The notes under the pieces were generated by a model that saw only the letters and a program-made list of their open reading frames with translations, was not told where the DNA came from and ran no database searches. The position numbers and the translations under genes were made by a program. A stretch of DNA of 64,000 nt, taken from positions 344,991 to 408,990 of the forward strand of contig NZ_BSQG01000003.1 of assembly GCF_030268225.1 (NCBI RefSeq), written 5' to 3'. The stretch is from Nocardiopsis ansamitocini. GTDB lineage: Bacteria > Actinomycetota > Actinomycetes > Streptosporangiales > Streptosporangiaceae. Below are positions 9,126 to 17,307 of the stretch, piece by piece (the stretch's first letter is position 1; each line of letters opens with the position of its first letter).

Positions 9126-10466
9126 ATGAACGACGACGAGACGGTCGAACTGGCCGACCTGGTCCGGGACAACGACCTGATGGGGATCCGGCTGTGGCTG
9201 GCCGAGCATCCGCCCTACGCGATCGCCGACGAGCTGGTCCGTATGGACCACAACCAAGCGATCGTGCCGTTTCGCCTGCTGGACAAGGACCGCGAACTGG
9301 AGGTCTTCGAGGAACTGGACCTCCCCCAGCAGCAGGCCATCCTCATGGGACTGCGTGACGGAGCCTTCCGCGAGCTGCTGGAGGAAATGGACCCCGACGA
9401 CCGTGCCCGGCTGATCGGGGAGGTCCCCGCCAAGATCGCCACGCGCGCACTGGCCGGACTCAGCCCGTCCGAGCGCAGGATGACCGCCGCTCTGCTTGGC
9501 TACCCCGAAGGATCCGTCGGGCGTTACATGACCCCCGAGACGGTCCTTCTGCACCGCGACCTCACGGTCGGCCGGGCGCTGGAGGTGGTCCGGGCCAAAG
9601 GCGCCGACGCCGAGACCGTCTACACCCTCCCGGTGGTGGACGGTGGCCGGCGGCTCGCCGGTATGGTCCAGCTCAGCGACTTGGTCACCAGTGATCAGGA
9701 CACACTCCTCAAGGACCTGGTGGACGTCTTCGCCCCCAGAGTCAGGGCGACCGAGCCCGCCGAGGGCGCGGCCCGTCTCATGCAGGAGGCCAACCTGGTC
9801 GCGCTGCCCGTAGTTGACTCCGAGGAGCGTTTCGTCGGCCTGCTGACCTTCGACGACGCCCTCGAACTGATCGAGGCTGCCGATTCCGAGGACATCGCGC
9901 GCCAGTCCGGTGCCAGTCCGGTCAACACCCATTACGTGGCGGTCGGGGTGCTGCGCCTGGCCCGTGCCCGTTCGGTCTGGCTGTTGCTGCTCATCGTGGC
10001 CTCGACCCTGACCGTCAACGTCATGCAGGGGTTCGAGGCGACCCTTGAGCAAGTAACCGCCCTGGCGCTCTTCGTGCCCATGCTCACCGGTACCGGAGGC
10101 AACGTCGGCTCGCAGTCGGCCACCGCCATCGTGCGAGCCCTGGCAGTGGGGGAGGTCCGCCTCCGCGACCTCCCCAAGGTCGCCTGGAAGGAATCCAGGG
10201 TCGGTTTCCTGCTGGGGCTCATGCTGGCCGCGGTGGCACTGGTCATCGGCTCCTTCCTCGTGGGGCCGGAAATCGCCGTGGCGGTGGCAGCCTCGGTCGT
10301 GGTCATCTGCACCTGGGCGGCCGTCATCGGCAGCACCATGCCGCTGCTGGCGCGCCGGGTCGGCGTGGACCCGGCCGTGGTCTCCGCCCCGCTCGTGTCG
10401 ACCCTGGTGGATGCGACCGGCCTGCTCATCTACTTCACGATCGCCCGAGCGGTCCTGGGGATCTGA
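9126..10466 (+). CDS. mgtE: magnesium transporter MgtE
   Basis: 446 residues with the full MgtE layout: N-terminal helical domain (about 1-130), paired CBS domains (about 135-255, with YTLPVVDGGRRLAG and VALPVVDSEERFVG), connecting helix, and five membrane segments at 280-446 including the pore motif MLTGTGGNVGSQS. A Mg2+-gated channel in the inner membrane, closed when the cytosolic domains bind Mg2+. ATG 9126 is chosen for the AGGGGG box about 9 bases upstream; the in-frame ATG 9105 is less likely. Confidence 0.96.
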   Translation: MNDDETVELADLVRDNDLMGIRLWLAEHPPYAIADELVRMDHNQAIVPFRLLDKDRELEVFEELDLPQQQAILMGLRDGAFRELLEEMDPDDRARLIGEVPAKIATRALAGLSPSERRMTAALLGYPEGSVGRYMTPETVLLHRDLTVGRALEVVRAKGADAETVYTLPVVDGGRRLAGMVQLSDLVTSDQDTLLKDLVDVFAPRVRATEPAEGAARLMQEANLVALPVVDSEERFVGLLTFDDALELIEAADSEDIARQSGASPVNTHYVAVGVLRLARARSVWLLLLIVASTLTVNVMQGFEATLEQVTALALFVPMLTGTGGNVGSQSATAIVRALAVGEVRLRDLPKVAWKESRVGFLLGLMLAAVALVIGSFLVGPEIAVAVAASVVVICTWAAVIGSTMPLLARRVGVDPAVVSAPLVSTLVDATGLLIYFTIARAVLGI

Positions 10467-10559
10467 CCCACACAGGGCAGAGGCGTTAACGGTGCTCAGG
10501 CGGGGTATGCCGTGCCAGGACACGGAAATTGTTTCGCGCCAGACACGGGGGTAGTGACG

Positions 10560-10850
10560 ATGGCCGGTTTCGGAGACGCCTTCGACAAGATCAAGAAGGC
10601 CGCCAGCGAGCACGGGGACAAGGTGAGCGGCGGTCTCGACAAGGCCGCCGACTTCGCCAAGCAGAAGACCGGCGGCAAGTACGACGACCAGATCACCAAG
10701 GCGACGGACAGCGCGACCGATTACCTCAAGAGGCAGAACAAGAACAATGCCGGACGGCCGGACGCCCCTGCCCGCGGTGACGACCCCAGCCGGGAGGACG
10801 GCCCGCACCGGGGAGACGGTCCGGCCCGCGGTGACGGACCCGTCCGCTGA
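10560..10850 (+). CDS. MT0933-like antitoxin family protein
   Basis: 96 residues. The N-terminal half (FGDAFDKIKKAASEHGDKV, then KTGGKYDDQITKATD) matches the MT0933/Rv0909 antitoxin family as I know it: a short helical, lysine-rich protein. The C-terminal half is a repetitive, polar tail rich in Arg, Gly, Asp and Pro. No toxin gene lies on either side, and many actinobacterial members of this family are similarly solitary, so a true toxin-antitoxin role is doubtful. A perfect hairpin terminator follows. Confidence 0.7.
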   Translation: MAGFGDAFDKIKKAASEHGDKVSGGLDKAADFAKQKTGGKYDDQITKATDSATDYLKRQNKNNAGRPDAPARGDDPSREDGPHRGDGPARGDGPVR

Positions 10851-10859
10851 TTTCACGCC

Positions 10860-10891
10860 GGTGGCTTCGGCCGGTAGCGGCCGAAGCCACC
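10860..10891 (+). terminator. perfect 14-bp hairpin terminator
   Basis: GGTGGCTTCGGCCG (10860-10873), loop GTAG, then its exact complement 10878-10891. It starts 9 bases after the antitoxin-like stop codon. Confidence 0.85.
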
Positions 10892-11072
10892 ATCGGCTGA
10901 CCACAGACGCTTCGGACGACTTCGCAGATCCATGGATATGCGGGAAAAATCCTGCCGCTGATCTGCGGGGTTCTTCTTCGGGCGAGGGCGGTGCATCGGC
11001 TCCTCCGCATAGTGGAGGGCCGCACGGGCAGCGAAGAAGGTGACTGCGAACGCCACTGAGGGAGTGACTGCG

Positions 11073-11273
11073 ATGTCTACTGTTGACCGCCTTCTTGCCC
11101 GAGCCCGGCGCGCCATCAACGGCTCTGGTCGTACGACCCGACCCGCACGCCCGGGCCCCGCGTCCCGCACCACCCGCGGCCCCCGCCGTACGACCGGCGG
11201 CGGTGAACTGGGTCGCCTCACGCGCAAGCTGCGCGGCATGACCCGCTCCAGGAAGGGCGGCCCCCGACTCTAG
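11073..11273 (+). CDS. small very basic protein
   Basis: 66 residues from ATG 11073 with GGGAG about 7 bases upstream; ATG 11040 is an alternative start. About one quarter is Arg, plus Thr, Gly and Pro, with no hydrophobic segment. It could bind nucleic acid, but there is no recognisable domain. A very strong palindrome (11293-11330) follows at once, which supports an expressed unit. Confidence 0.5.
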   Translation: MSTVDRLLARARRAINGSGRTTRPARPGPASRTTRGPRRTTGGGELGRLTRKLRGMTRSRKGGPRL

Positions 11274-11292
11274 CCGCTGGTATTCCACCGGC

Positions 11293-11330
11293 CGGTGTGC
11301 CCGGACCCCGTACGGGGTCCGGGCACACCG
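11293..11330 (+). terminator. 38-base perfect palindrome, terminator
   Basis: CGGTGTGCCCGGACCCCGT (11293-11311) is followed directly by its exact reverse complement (11312-11330): 19 base pairs with no spacer. In RNA the top pairs would open as a loop. It lies 20 bases after the small basic gene. Confidence 0.8.
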
Positions 11331-11364
11331 CGTCTGCGGTGCCGACAAGCGGGATGATGGGGCC

Positions 11365-12252
11365 ATGCCCCGCGATCCTCTTCCCCCGCCCGCACGCCTG
11401 CCCGTACTGCTCGCCCGGTTGCGCCTTCCCCTCATGTGGTCGGGGACGCTTCTGCTCGCTTTCGGCGGGTTCGCCGGAGTGTCCTGGTGGGTACGCGGTC
11501 CCGTCTTCCTCGTCGGTCTGGCCGTCTACCTGCGGTTGGGGCTTGTACGCGGCACGCCCCGGGTGGTCGAGCCGCCGGTTCGCGGGAGATGGACGGCACT
11601 GGCCAGTCCTGCCGACCGGGTCCCCAGCCAGGGAATGCATGCCTACGGGCAGAGCTACGCGCTGGCACTGCTGGCCGATCCTGCCGACAGCACCAGGCCC
11701 GACATCGGCTGGCGTCCGCTCAGTCGCGCGCCCGAGGAGTTTCCCGGGTTCGGTGCTCCGGTGTACGCCCCGGTCGAGGGGGTCGTGGTTCGTGCCGTCG
11801 ACCACATGCGCGACCATCGCAGCCGGACGTCCTGGCCGTGGCTGTTCGCAATGGTCGTGGAGACGGCAGTGCGCGAACTGGGCGGGACGAGCGGGCTCTT
11901 GGGCAACCATGTGGTGATCGACCTGGGCGACGGCGCTTTTGCGATGCTCGCCCACCTGCGCCGTGGCTCCCTTCGCGTGCGGGAAGGGGACCGGGTGAGT
12001 GTGGGGCAGGAGGTCGCGGCATGTGGGAACTCGGGTAGTTCGCCCGAGCCGCAGGTGCACTTCCAACTGATGGACCACCCGCGCGCCTGGCTGGCAGCCG
12101 GGCTGCCGTTTCGCTGGCCTTCGGCCGCAGCGACCCCGCTGAGCGGCGGGGACCTCCCCGAGACCTGGGTGCCCTTCGACGTTGGTGACCCCGAGTCGCG
12201 CGGCTACGGTGTGGGGGAGACGGGCAGAGCGAACGCAGCAGGGGGAGGTTGA
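11365..12252 (+). CDS. M23 (LytM-like) peptidase-family membrane protein
   Basis: 295 residues: two N-terminal hydrophobic segments (about 25-65), then an M23/duplicated-hybrid domain. Seen: HAYGQSYAL, the APVEGVV strand, GNHVVIDLGDGAFAMLAHL, VSVGQEVAACGNSGSS and EPQVHFQLMD. Active M23 enzymes use HxxxD and HxH zinc ligands; here the HxH position reads QVH and the Asp of HxxxD is not obvious, so peptidase activity is uncertain and a binding or regulatory role is possible. Stops 5 bases before the next gene. Confidence 0.75.
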   Translation: MPRDPLPPPARLPVLLARLRLPLMWSGTLLLAFGGFAGVSWWVRGPVFLVGLAVYLRLGLVRGTPRVVEPPVRGRWTALASPADRVPSQGMHAYGQSYALALLADPADSTRPDIGWRPLSRAPEEFPGFGAPVYAPVEGVVVRAVDHMRDHRSRTSWPWLFAMVVETAVRELGGTSGLLGNHVVIDLGDGAFAMLAHLRRGSLRVREGDRVSVGQEVAACGNSGSSPEPQVHFQLMDHPRAWLAAGLPFRWPSAAATPLSGGDLPETWVPFDVGDPESRGYGVGETGRANAAGGG

Positions 12253-12257
12253 TCGAA

Positions 12258-12836
12258 TTGACTTCGGGGGGACAACCGTGCCGGCTCGTGGTGTGTCGCG
12301 GATGCTGCTGCGGTCGGAAGAAGAAGCGTCCCGGTGTCGACCACAAAGGACAGCTGGCCAGGCTCAGTGAACTGCGCGACCATGAGGGGCGCGACGTGCC
12401 GGTCCGGGTCAGCAAGTGCCTGGGCATCTGTTTCAAGGCCAACGTGGTGGTCGTGCAACCCTCCTCGACCGGACGTGCTGCGGGCGGGCGGCCGGTCTGG
12501 CTCGGCGATTTCACCGAGGAGAAACTGATCGGTGAGCTCGACGATTGGGTGTTCGAGGGAGGGCCGGGCATCGCTCCCTTGCCGGAACTACTCGAACCCC
12601 ACATCACCAGCAAGGATGCCAAGAAGCCCAAGAAAGCGAAGAAAGAGAAGAAGATCAAGGCCGCGAAGAAGGCCAAACAGGAGAAGGCGGAGCCGGGCGT
12701 GGCATCGGGCAAGGACAAGGACGAGAAGCCCAAGAAGGGCAAGGTGGCGGCGAAGGCCGCCAAGAAAGCGGGACAGAAGTCCAAGAAGGCCAAGGCCGCT
12801 GCCAAGGCCGCCAAGAAACTGGCGGCCAAGAAGTAG
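12258..12836 (+). CDS. [2Fe-2S] thioredoxin-like ferredoxin with Lys/Ala-rich tail
   Basis: 192 residues. The first ~110 resemble thioredoxin-like [2Fe-2S] ferredoxins (COG3411 type): CRGCCCGRKKK early and SKCLGICFKAN later provide the cluster cysteines, followed by PVWLGDFTEE. The last ~80 residues are a low-complexity basic tail built from KKAK, AAKAAKK and similar repeats, like the C-terminus of histone H1 or actinobacterial HU/Lsr2-associated tails. TTG 12258 is chosen because GGAGG ends 9 bases upstream; TTG 12249 abuts that box. Translationally close to the M23 gene. Confidence 0.72.
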   Translation: MTSGGQPCRLVVCRGCCCGRKKKRPGVDHKGQLARLSELRDHEGRDVPVRVSKCLGICFKANVVVVQPSSTGRAAGGRPVWLGDFTEEKLIGELDDWVFEGGPGIAPLPELLEPHITSKDAKKPKKAKKEKKIKAAKKAKQEKAEPGVASGKDKDEKPKKGKVAAKAAKKAGQKSKKAKAAAKAAKKLAAKK

Positions 12837-13213
12837 TCGTACGGCGTGAGCGGCTGTTCCTCCGTGATCGGTGTCGAACAGGCGGGACACCAGGCGGGTG
12901 GCAACCCCGCGGTAGAGGCCGCCCGGAGCGCCCGGACGAAGAGAACGAGGGGGTTCTCCCGTCGTCGGGCTGCGACGGCACCACCACGGCCGGGGAGCGG
13001 AACCGAGCGTTGCGGACGGAAGTCCGCGTGCTGCGGTCGCGCTTCCCCCGGACGCCGAAAGACGCCCGGCCGGGACCTTTGAGCCGAGCGTCCTTTCTAG
13101 TCCTTCTCGTCACCACATGTCGATGACCGTATGCCGCGACAGCCCCCTGGGTTCGCCGGCGGCCGGTGCGGGGCCTTGCCGGCCCTGGACAACATGCGGG
13201 GCAGACAACCTCG
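12837..13213. other. intergenic, no gene seen
   Basis: 377 bases between converging genes. Open frames here overlap in several directions without codon bias or homology. Several short GC palindromes (for example CCCGGCCGGG near 13067) could help terminate transcription, but I see no single clear hairpin. Confidence 0.4.
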
Positions 13214-13684
13214 CTAGCGGTTCGAGCCCTTGAGGGTGCCGGTGGTGTCACCGGCGGGGTCGACGACGAAGCACAGGATCTCGCGGTCGTCCAACTGGTC
13301 CCAGGACTGCTCGACCGGGTACAGGTAGGTCAGGTCGAGCTCGGACTCGTCGTAGTTCGTCCCCACGAAGGTCTCGAACTCCTCGCGGCAGTCGGTGTCG
13401 GCCTGCTCAAGGATGGCGTCCTCGCCGGGGTAGTCACCGTCGGGAACCATGAAGCTGGCGTACACCTCGGAACTGTGCGGCTCGGAGCACTCCACGGTCT
13501 CCACGCTGGAGACCTCGCCCTCACCGGTCTCCTCGGGGATGCAGTCGCCCACCGAGAGCTCGAAGACGTCGCCGCCGATGAGCCCGTTCAACACGCCGCA
13601 ACCCGACAGCGCCAGGGCGCCCGCGGCCAGTGCGGCGGTCCCCGTGATGCGGCGCACGCGAGTCCGGAATGTTCCGTTAGTCAT
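13214..13684 (-). CDS. septum-formation-domain-like lipoprotein
   Basis: 156 residues. The signal peptide ends in the lipobox LALSGC (Cys about 28), so it is a membrane-anchored exported lipoprotein. The mature part has VGDCIPEE, VECSEPHSSEVYA and a DTDCREEF segment, the spaced-cysteine layout of the actinobacterial septum-formation/DUF4190-associated domain. ATG 13684 has GGAG 6 bases upstream. It is divergent from the TetR gene with an AT-richer spacer. The molecular role is unknown. Confidence 0.7.
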   Translation of the reverse strand: MTNGTFRTRVRRITGTAALAAGALALSGCGVLNGLIGGDVFELSVGDCIPEETGEGEVSSVETVECSEPHSSEVYASFMVPDGDYPGEDAILEQADTDCREEFETFVGTNYDESELDLTYLYPVEQSWDQLDDREILCFVVDPAGDTTGTLKGSNR

Positions 13685-13921
13685 TAAATCTCCATTTTTC
13701 GGGGGAATGCGAAGCTTAAAGATAGCGGCAGCCGGGGACAGTGGCACGCTCATTTCGGCGAAGCTCCCGTTGTGGCCGCCTCGGCGTTCCTCCAGTTCGG
13801 GGGCCAGTTGCCGTTTTTCTATGAGTCTGGCCGGATCTATGAAGTTCCCAACTTCCGATCTCTTTTCGGTAACGAAGCGAGTTTTTTGCCCAAAGGTACA
13901 GTGATTGCCGCCTGCGCTAAA

Positions 13922-13966
13922 TCTTTGCATCTTGCGCAAGTTTGCATCGTATGTAATGATCGGCCG
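13922..13966 (+). promoter_or_regulatory. promoter/operator before the TetR gene
   Basis: The 10-base palindrome CTTGCGCAAG (13931-13940) is flanked on both sides by the direct repeat TTTGCATC. TTGCGC (13932-13937) and TAATGA (13954-13959) are spaced 16 bases apart as -35 and -10 candidates, and the GTG of the regulator begins 7 bases after the -10. A repressor site overlapping the -35 would fit TetR autoregulation. Confidence 0.45.
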
Positions 13967-14575
13967 GTGGCTGATTCGACCCAAATGGGGTTGCGCGAGC
14001 GTAAGAAGCGCCAGACGCGCAGGGAACTTCAGCGCCAGGCCCTGCGGCTCGTCGTCGAACAGGGGATCGAGCGCGTCACCGTTGAAGAGATCGCTGCGGC
14101 GGCCAACGTGTCGCCGCGGACATTCTTCAACTACTTCCCCTCCAAGGAGGAAGCGGTCCTCGGGGAAGGGCCGCCCATTCCCGAGGGGGAGACCCGAGCC
14201 GTCTTCGTGTCCGGCGGCCCAACCGGTGAACTGTTCGAAGACCTCAAGATCTGCCTGGTGACACCGCTCGACGAGTACTCGCCCTCCCTGGAGGAGGTCC
14301 ACCTGCGCAAGCAGCTGCTGAGCGGCGAGCCTCAGTTGCTCCCCAAGTTCATGGCCGGCTTCGCGGCAATGGAGCGGGCGCTCGCGGAGGCCATAGCCGA
14401 ACGAATCGGCGACGATCCCGTCAACCTCCGGCCACAACTACTGGCCGCCATCGGCGCCGCGGCGATGCGTTTCTCGATGCGTCGTTGGGTATCAGGCGAG
14501 CACGAGCGCTCTGACCTGCAGACAGTTCTCGCCGAAACCTTCAGTGAACTGAAGAAGGAGTTCACCGGGACCTGA
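13967..14575 (+). CDS. TetR-family transcriptional regulator
   Basis: 202 residues. The N-terminal helix-turn-helix is clear: RRELQRQALRLVVEQGIERV, then VEEIAAAANVSPRTFFNYFPSKEEA. The C-terminal ligand domain is divergent. It very likely represses the DHA2 exporter gene 115 bases downstream. GTG 13967 would make a leaderless message just after the candidate -10; ATG 13985 is the alternative start. Confidence 0.9.
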   Translation: MADSTQMGLRERKKRQTRRELQRQALRLVVEQGIERVTVEEIAAAANVSPRTFFNYFPSKEEAVLGEGPPIPEGETRAVFVSGGPTGELFEDLKICLVTPLDEYSPSLEEVHLRKQLLSGEPQLLPKFMAGFAAMERALAEAIAERIGDDPVNLRPQLLAAIGAAAMRFSMRRWVSGEHERSDLQTVLAETFSELKKEFTGT

Positions 14576-14690
14576 GGATCCCCGTGTCTGCCGCCGAGCC
14601 GGTCCCGCGTTCAACGCGGACGGTTCCACCACCGTTTTGCGACCGTGCCCAGAGGCAGGCCGCCCGATCCGAAGCAGGAGCATCTGCGCC

Positions 14691-16307
14691 ATGGCACTAC
14701 GTCCGGACGGCGAAGCAGCCGCCGACCCCGAACCCAGATCGGCCCAGGACGCTCCTGTCCTCAGCAAGCGCCAGGTCGGATGGGTCTTCGTCGGCCTCAT
14801 GCTGACGATGCTCCTGGCCGCGTTGGACCAGACCATCGTGGGCACCGCACTACCGACCATCGTGGGCGAGTTGAACGGGCTGGAGCACCTGTCCTGGGTG
14901 ATCACCGCCTATATTCTCGCCACCACGATCGGGATGCCGATCTACGGCAAGGCAGGTGACCTCTTCGGCCGCAAGAGCGTTTTCATCTTCGCGATCGTCG
15001 TATTCCTGATCGGCTCGATCCTCTCGGGCATCGCCCAGAACATGACCCAGCTCATCGGGTTCCGCGCACTCCAGGGAATCGGCGGCGGCGGTCTCATGAT
15101 CGGCGCCCAGGCCATCATCGCCGACATCGTTTCCCCCCGTGAACGCGGAAAGTACATGGGACTCATCGGCGGTGTCTTCGGCCTCGCCTCGGTCGCAGGC
15201 CCACTGCTCGGCGGTTTCTTCACCGATAACCTGAGCTGGCGCTGGATCTTCTACATCAACATCCCGCTCGGCCTGCTGGCGCTGGGCGTCACCATCGCCG
15301 TACTCAAACTTCCCAAGCCCCGGTCCGCCGAAAAGCCGAGTCTGGACTACCTGGGCACCGCCCTGCTCGCCATCGCCAGTACCGCGCTGGTCCTCCTGAC
15401 CAGTTGGGGCGGCGGCACCTACGCCTGGAGCAGTCCCGTCATTCTCGGGCTGATCGCGCTAACCGTCGTCGCCGCCGTGCTCTTCGTCGTCGCCGAGAAG
15501 TACGCGGTCGAGCCCATCATCCCGCTGGAGCTGTTCAAGGACCGCAACTTCTCCCTCGCGGCCGTGATCGGAATGACCGTGGGCGTCGCCATGTTCTCCA
15601 CCGTCTCCTACCTGCCGACCTTCCTGCAGATGGTGAACGGGGCCACCGCCACCGAATCGGGACTCATGATGATCCCCATGGTGGTGGGAATGCTCACCGC
15701 CACCATCAGCACCGGCCGTCTCGTCTCGGCAACCGGCCGGTACAAGATCTATCCGATCGCCGGTTCCCTGATCCTGGCCGTGGGCCTGTTCCTGCTGTCG
15801 CGGATCTCGGTGGACAGTTCCTACCTGTTCACCGCCACCGGCATGTTCGTGCTGGGCCTCGGGGTGGGGTCCTACATGCAGAACCTCGTGCTGATCGTGC
15901 AGAACAGCGTGCCCAGGCGTCATCTGGGCGCAGCGACCTCCGCGCACAGCTATTTCCGCCAGATCGGTGCGTCCTTCGGTATCGCGGTGTTCGGCACCAT
16001 CTTCGTCAACCGGCTCACCGAGCAGGTCGCCCAGGCGCCGCCGCAGGTCGCCGCGAAGATGGGGCAGATCGGTGGGGGAGAAGGCGGCATCGGCTCGCTC
16101 ACTCCGGACATCCTGCGCTCGTTGCCGGCCCCGGTCAGGGAGACGGTCGCCAACGCCTTCGCCCACGCCCTACCGCCGATCTTCCTCTACGCGGTCCCCA
16201 TCGTCCTCCTCGGCTTCGTGCTCGCCTTCTTCATCAAGGAGGCGCCTCTGGCGTTGACCCCAGGGGGCGGAGCAGCCGACAAGGAGCCGGTCGAGGCACA
16301 GCCCTGA
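14691..16307 (+). CDS. DHA2-family MFS drug exporter (14 TMS)
   Basis: 538 residues with about 14 membrane helices. Seen: motif D-like LDQTIVGTALPTIVGEL in the first helix, the G.AGDLFGRK motif A loop, and the antiporter motif C region GLASVAGPLLGGFF. Members use proton motive force to export drugs or dyes. ATG 14691 has CAGGAG 10 bases upstream. Context with TetR suggests substrate-induced derepression. The substrate is not predictable. Confidence 0.93.
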   Translation: MALRPDGEAAADPEPRSAQDAPVLSKRQVGWVFVGLMLTMLLAALDQTIVGTALPTIVGELNGLEHLSWVITAYILATTIGMPIYGKAGDLFGRKSVFIFAIVVFLIGSILSGIAQNMTQLIGFRALQGIGGGGLMIGAQAIIADIVSPRERGKYMGLIGGVFGLASVAGPLLGGFFTDNLSWRWIFYINIPLGLLALGVTIAVLKLPKPRSAEKPSLDYLGTALLAIASTALVLLTSWGGGTYAWSSPVILGLIALTVVAAVLFVVAEKYAVEPIIPLELFKDRNFSLAAVIGMTVGVAMFSTVSYLPTFLQMVNGATATESGLMMIPMVVGMLTATISTGRLVSATGRYKIYPIAGSLILAVGLFLLSRISVDSSYLFTATGMFVLGLGVGSYMQNLVLIVQNSVPRRHLGAATSAHSYFRQIGASFGIAVFGTIFVNRLTEQVAQAPPQVAAKMGQIGGGEGGIGSLTPDILRSLPAPVRETVANAFAHALPPIFLYAVPIVLLGFVLAFFIKEAPLALTPGGGAADKEPVEAQP

Positions 16308-16410
16308 TCCAGGACGCGCGTCTCGTCGGGGAGCGGAGCGCGCCGGTCCCGGAAACGGATTCCTTGAAGCAACGGACGATCGACGATCTGATCGCCTGGT
16401 GCCGGTGAGG

Positions 16411-16438
16411 TGCCCCTGCCGCAGCCGCGGCAGGGGCA
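16411..16438 (+). terminator. perfect 12-bp hairpin terminator
   Basis: TGCCCCTGCCGC (16411-16422), loop AGCC, and exact complement (16427-16438). It ends the TetR/MFS unit and faces the convergent DinB-like gene. Confidence 0.8.
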
Positions 16439-16557
16439 GGGACACTCTGTTGTCGGAAACGATCCGGTGCTGTCGGGAGCAGGAGGCAGTCCGCGCCGCG
16501 AGACCGCCCGACAGGCCCTGCCCATCGACCCTGTAGGAGTTTCGCGGTGCGTCCCGG

Positions 16558-17217
16558 CTAGAGGTCGGTGTCGGCCGCGCCATACCAGCGCCAGGCGGTG
16601 CGGCGCGGGAGACCGGGCAGTGCGATTCGCCCTGTCGCCCACAACAGGGTTGGCCAGGGGGCCGCATCCTTCGTCGGGACGTCCGGAAAGAGCCGCGCGA
16701 GTACCCGCGAGCACAGCTCGGCGGGAGGGTCCCACGCCAGGTCGAGCCCTTCGGCCAGGTCATGAGTGTGCACCAGGGTTTCCACGATCCCCATCGCGGC
16801 AAAGCCCTCGGGGTCGGAGACGCCGTGGCTGTGGTAGGCGCGAACCCGCGACGGCGTGGTGCGCACCATGGCGACCAGAAGCGCTCCGCTGGCCTCCAGC
16901 ACCTGGAGGAGCCCCGAGGGTCCCGCAGTGCGGTCGGCGTGCACGGAATTCGCCGGGCCACCAGGCCGACGACTCTCACACGTGAACGGAACGCTGCCGG
17001 TCAGAGGCGGTGTCCGGGGGCCCAGTTGCACGGCATAGGCGAAGAGATCGTCACTGAGGTGTTCGACGGTCTCCCAGCAGTCCCAGTCCAACGCCCCGGC
17101 CCTGGCGTCCCAGGACCCCGCGGGCGCCTCCCGAAGAGCGGCGACAGCGAGGTTTACAGCATGGTCGAGGTCGTCCGCGGTGACAGGCGACCGGGGGGTT
17201 TCGGCTGATGGGCGCAT
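16558..17217 (-). CDS. DinB / mycothiol-dependent maleylpyruvate isomerase-like protein
   Basis: 219 residues with the four-helix DinB/MDMPI_N pattern: WETVEHLSDDLFAYAVQL supplies one His and VETLVHTHDLAEGL the HxxxD-like pair that binds metal in this superfamily. These proteins often serve mycothiol-dependent transferase or isomerase reactions; the substrate here is unknown. ATG 17217. It stands alone between the MFS and ABC exporter units, both of which are also detoxification-type genes. Confidence 0.75.
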   Translation of the reverse strand: MRPSAETPRSPVTADDLDHAVNLAVAALREAPAGSWDARAGALDWDCWETVEHLSDDLFAYAVQLGPRTPPLTGSVPFTCESRRPGGPANSVHADRTAGPSGLLQVLEASGALLVAMVRTTPSRVRAYHSHGVSDPEGFAAMGIVETLVHTHDLAEGLDLAWDPPAELCSRVLARLFPDVPTKDAAPWPTLLWATGRIALPGLPRRTAWRWYGAADTDL

Positions 17218-17307
17218 GACAGGAACCGTAGCGCGGTCGGTGGCAGCGTCCCCTTCTGGGAGGCCGCGCCGTGCCTCCCAGGAGGGGATCGGAGAGGAAG
17301 AGCCCCT

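Noticed and set aside
8688-11435. 915-residue minus-strand open frame
   Set aside because: It is antisense to mgtE and its neighbours, with low-complexity His/Asp/Gly composition typical of GC-rich shadows.
12600-12836. Lysine/alanine-codon repeats as a DNA tandem repeat or recombination site
   Set aside because: The repeats are irregular at DNA level and in frame with the [2Fe-2S] protein, so they are best read as its tail.
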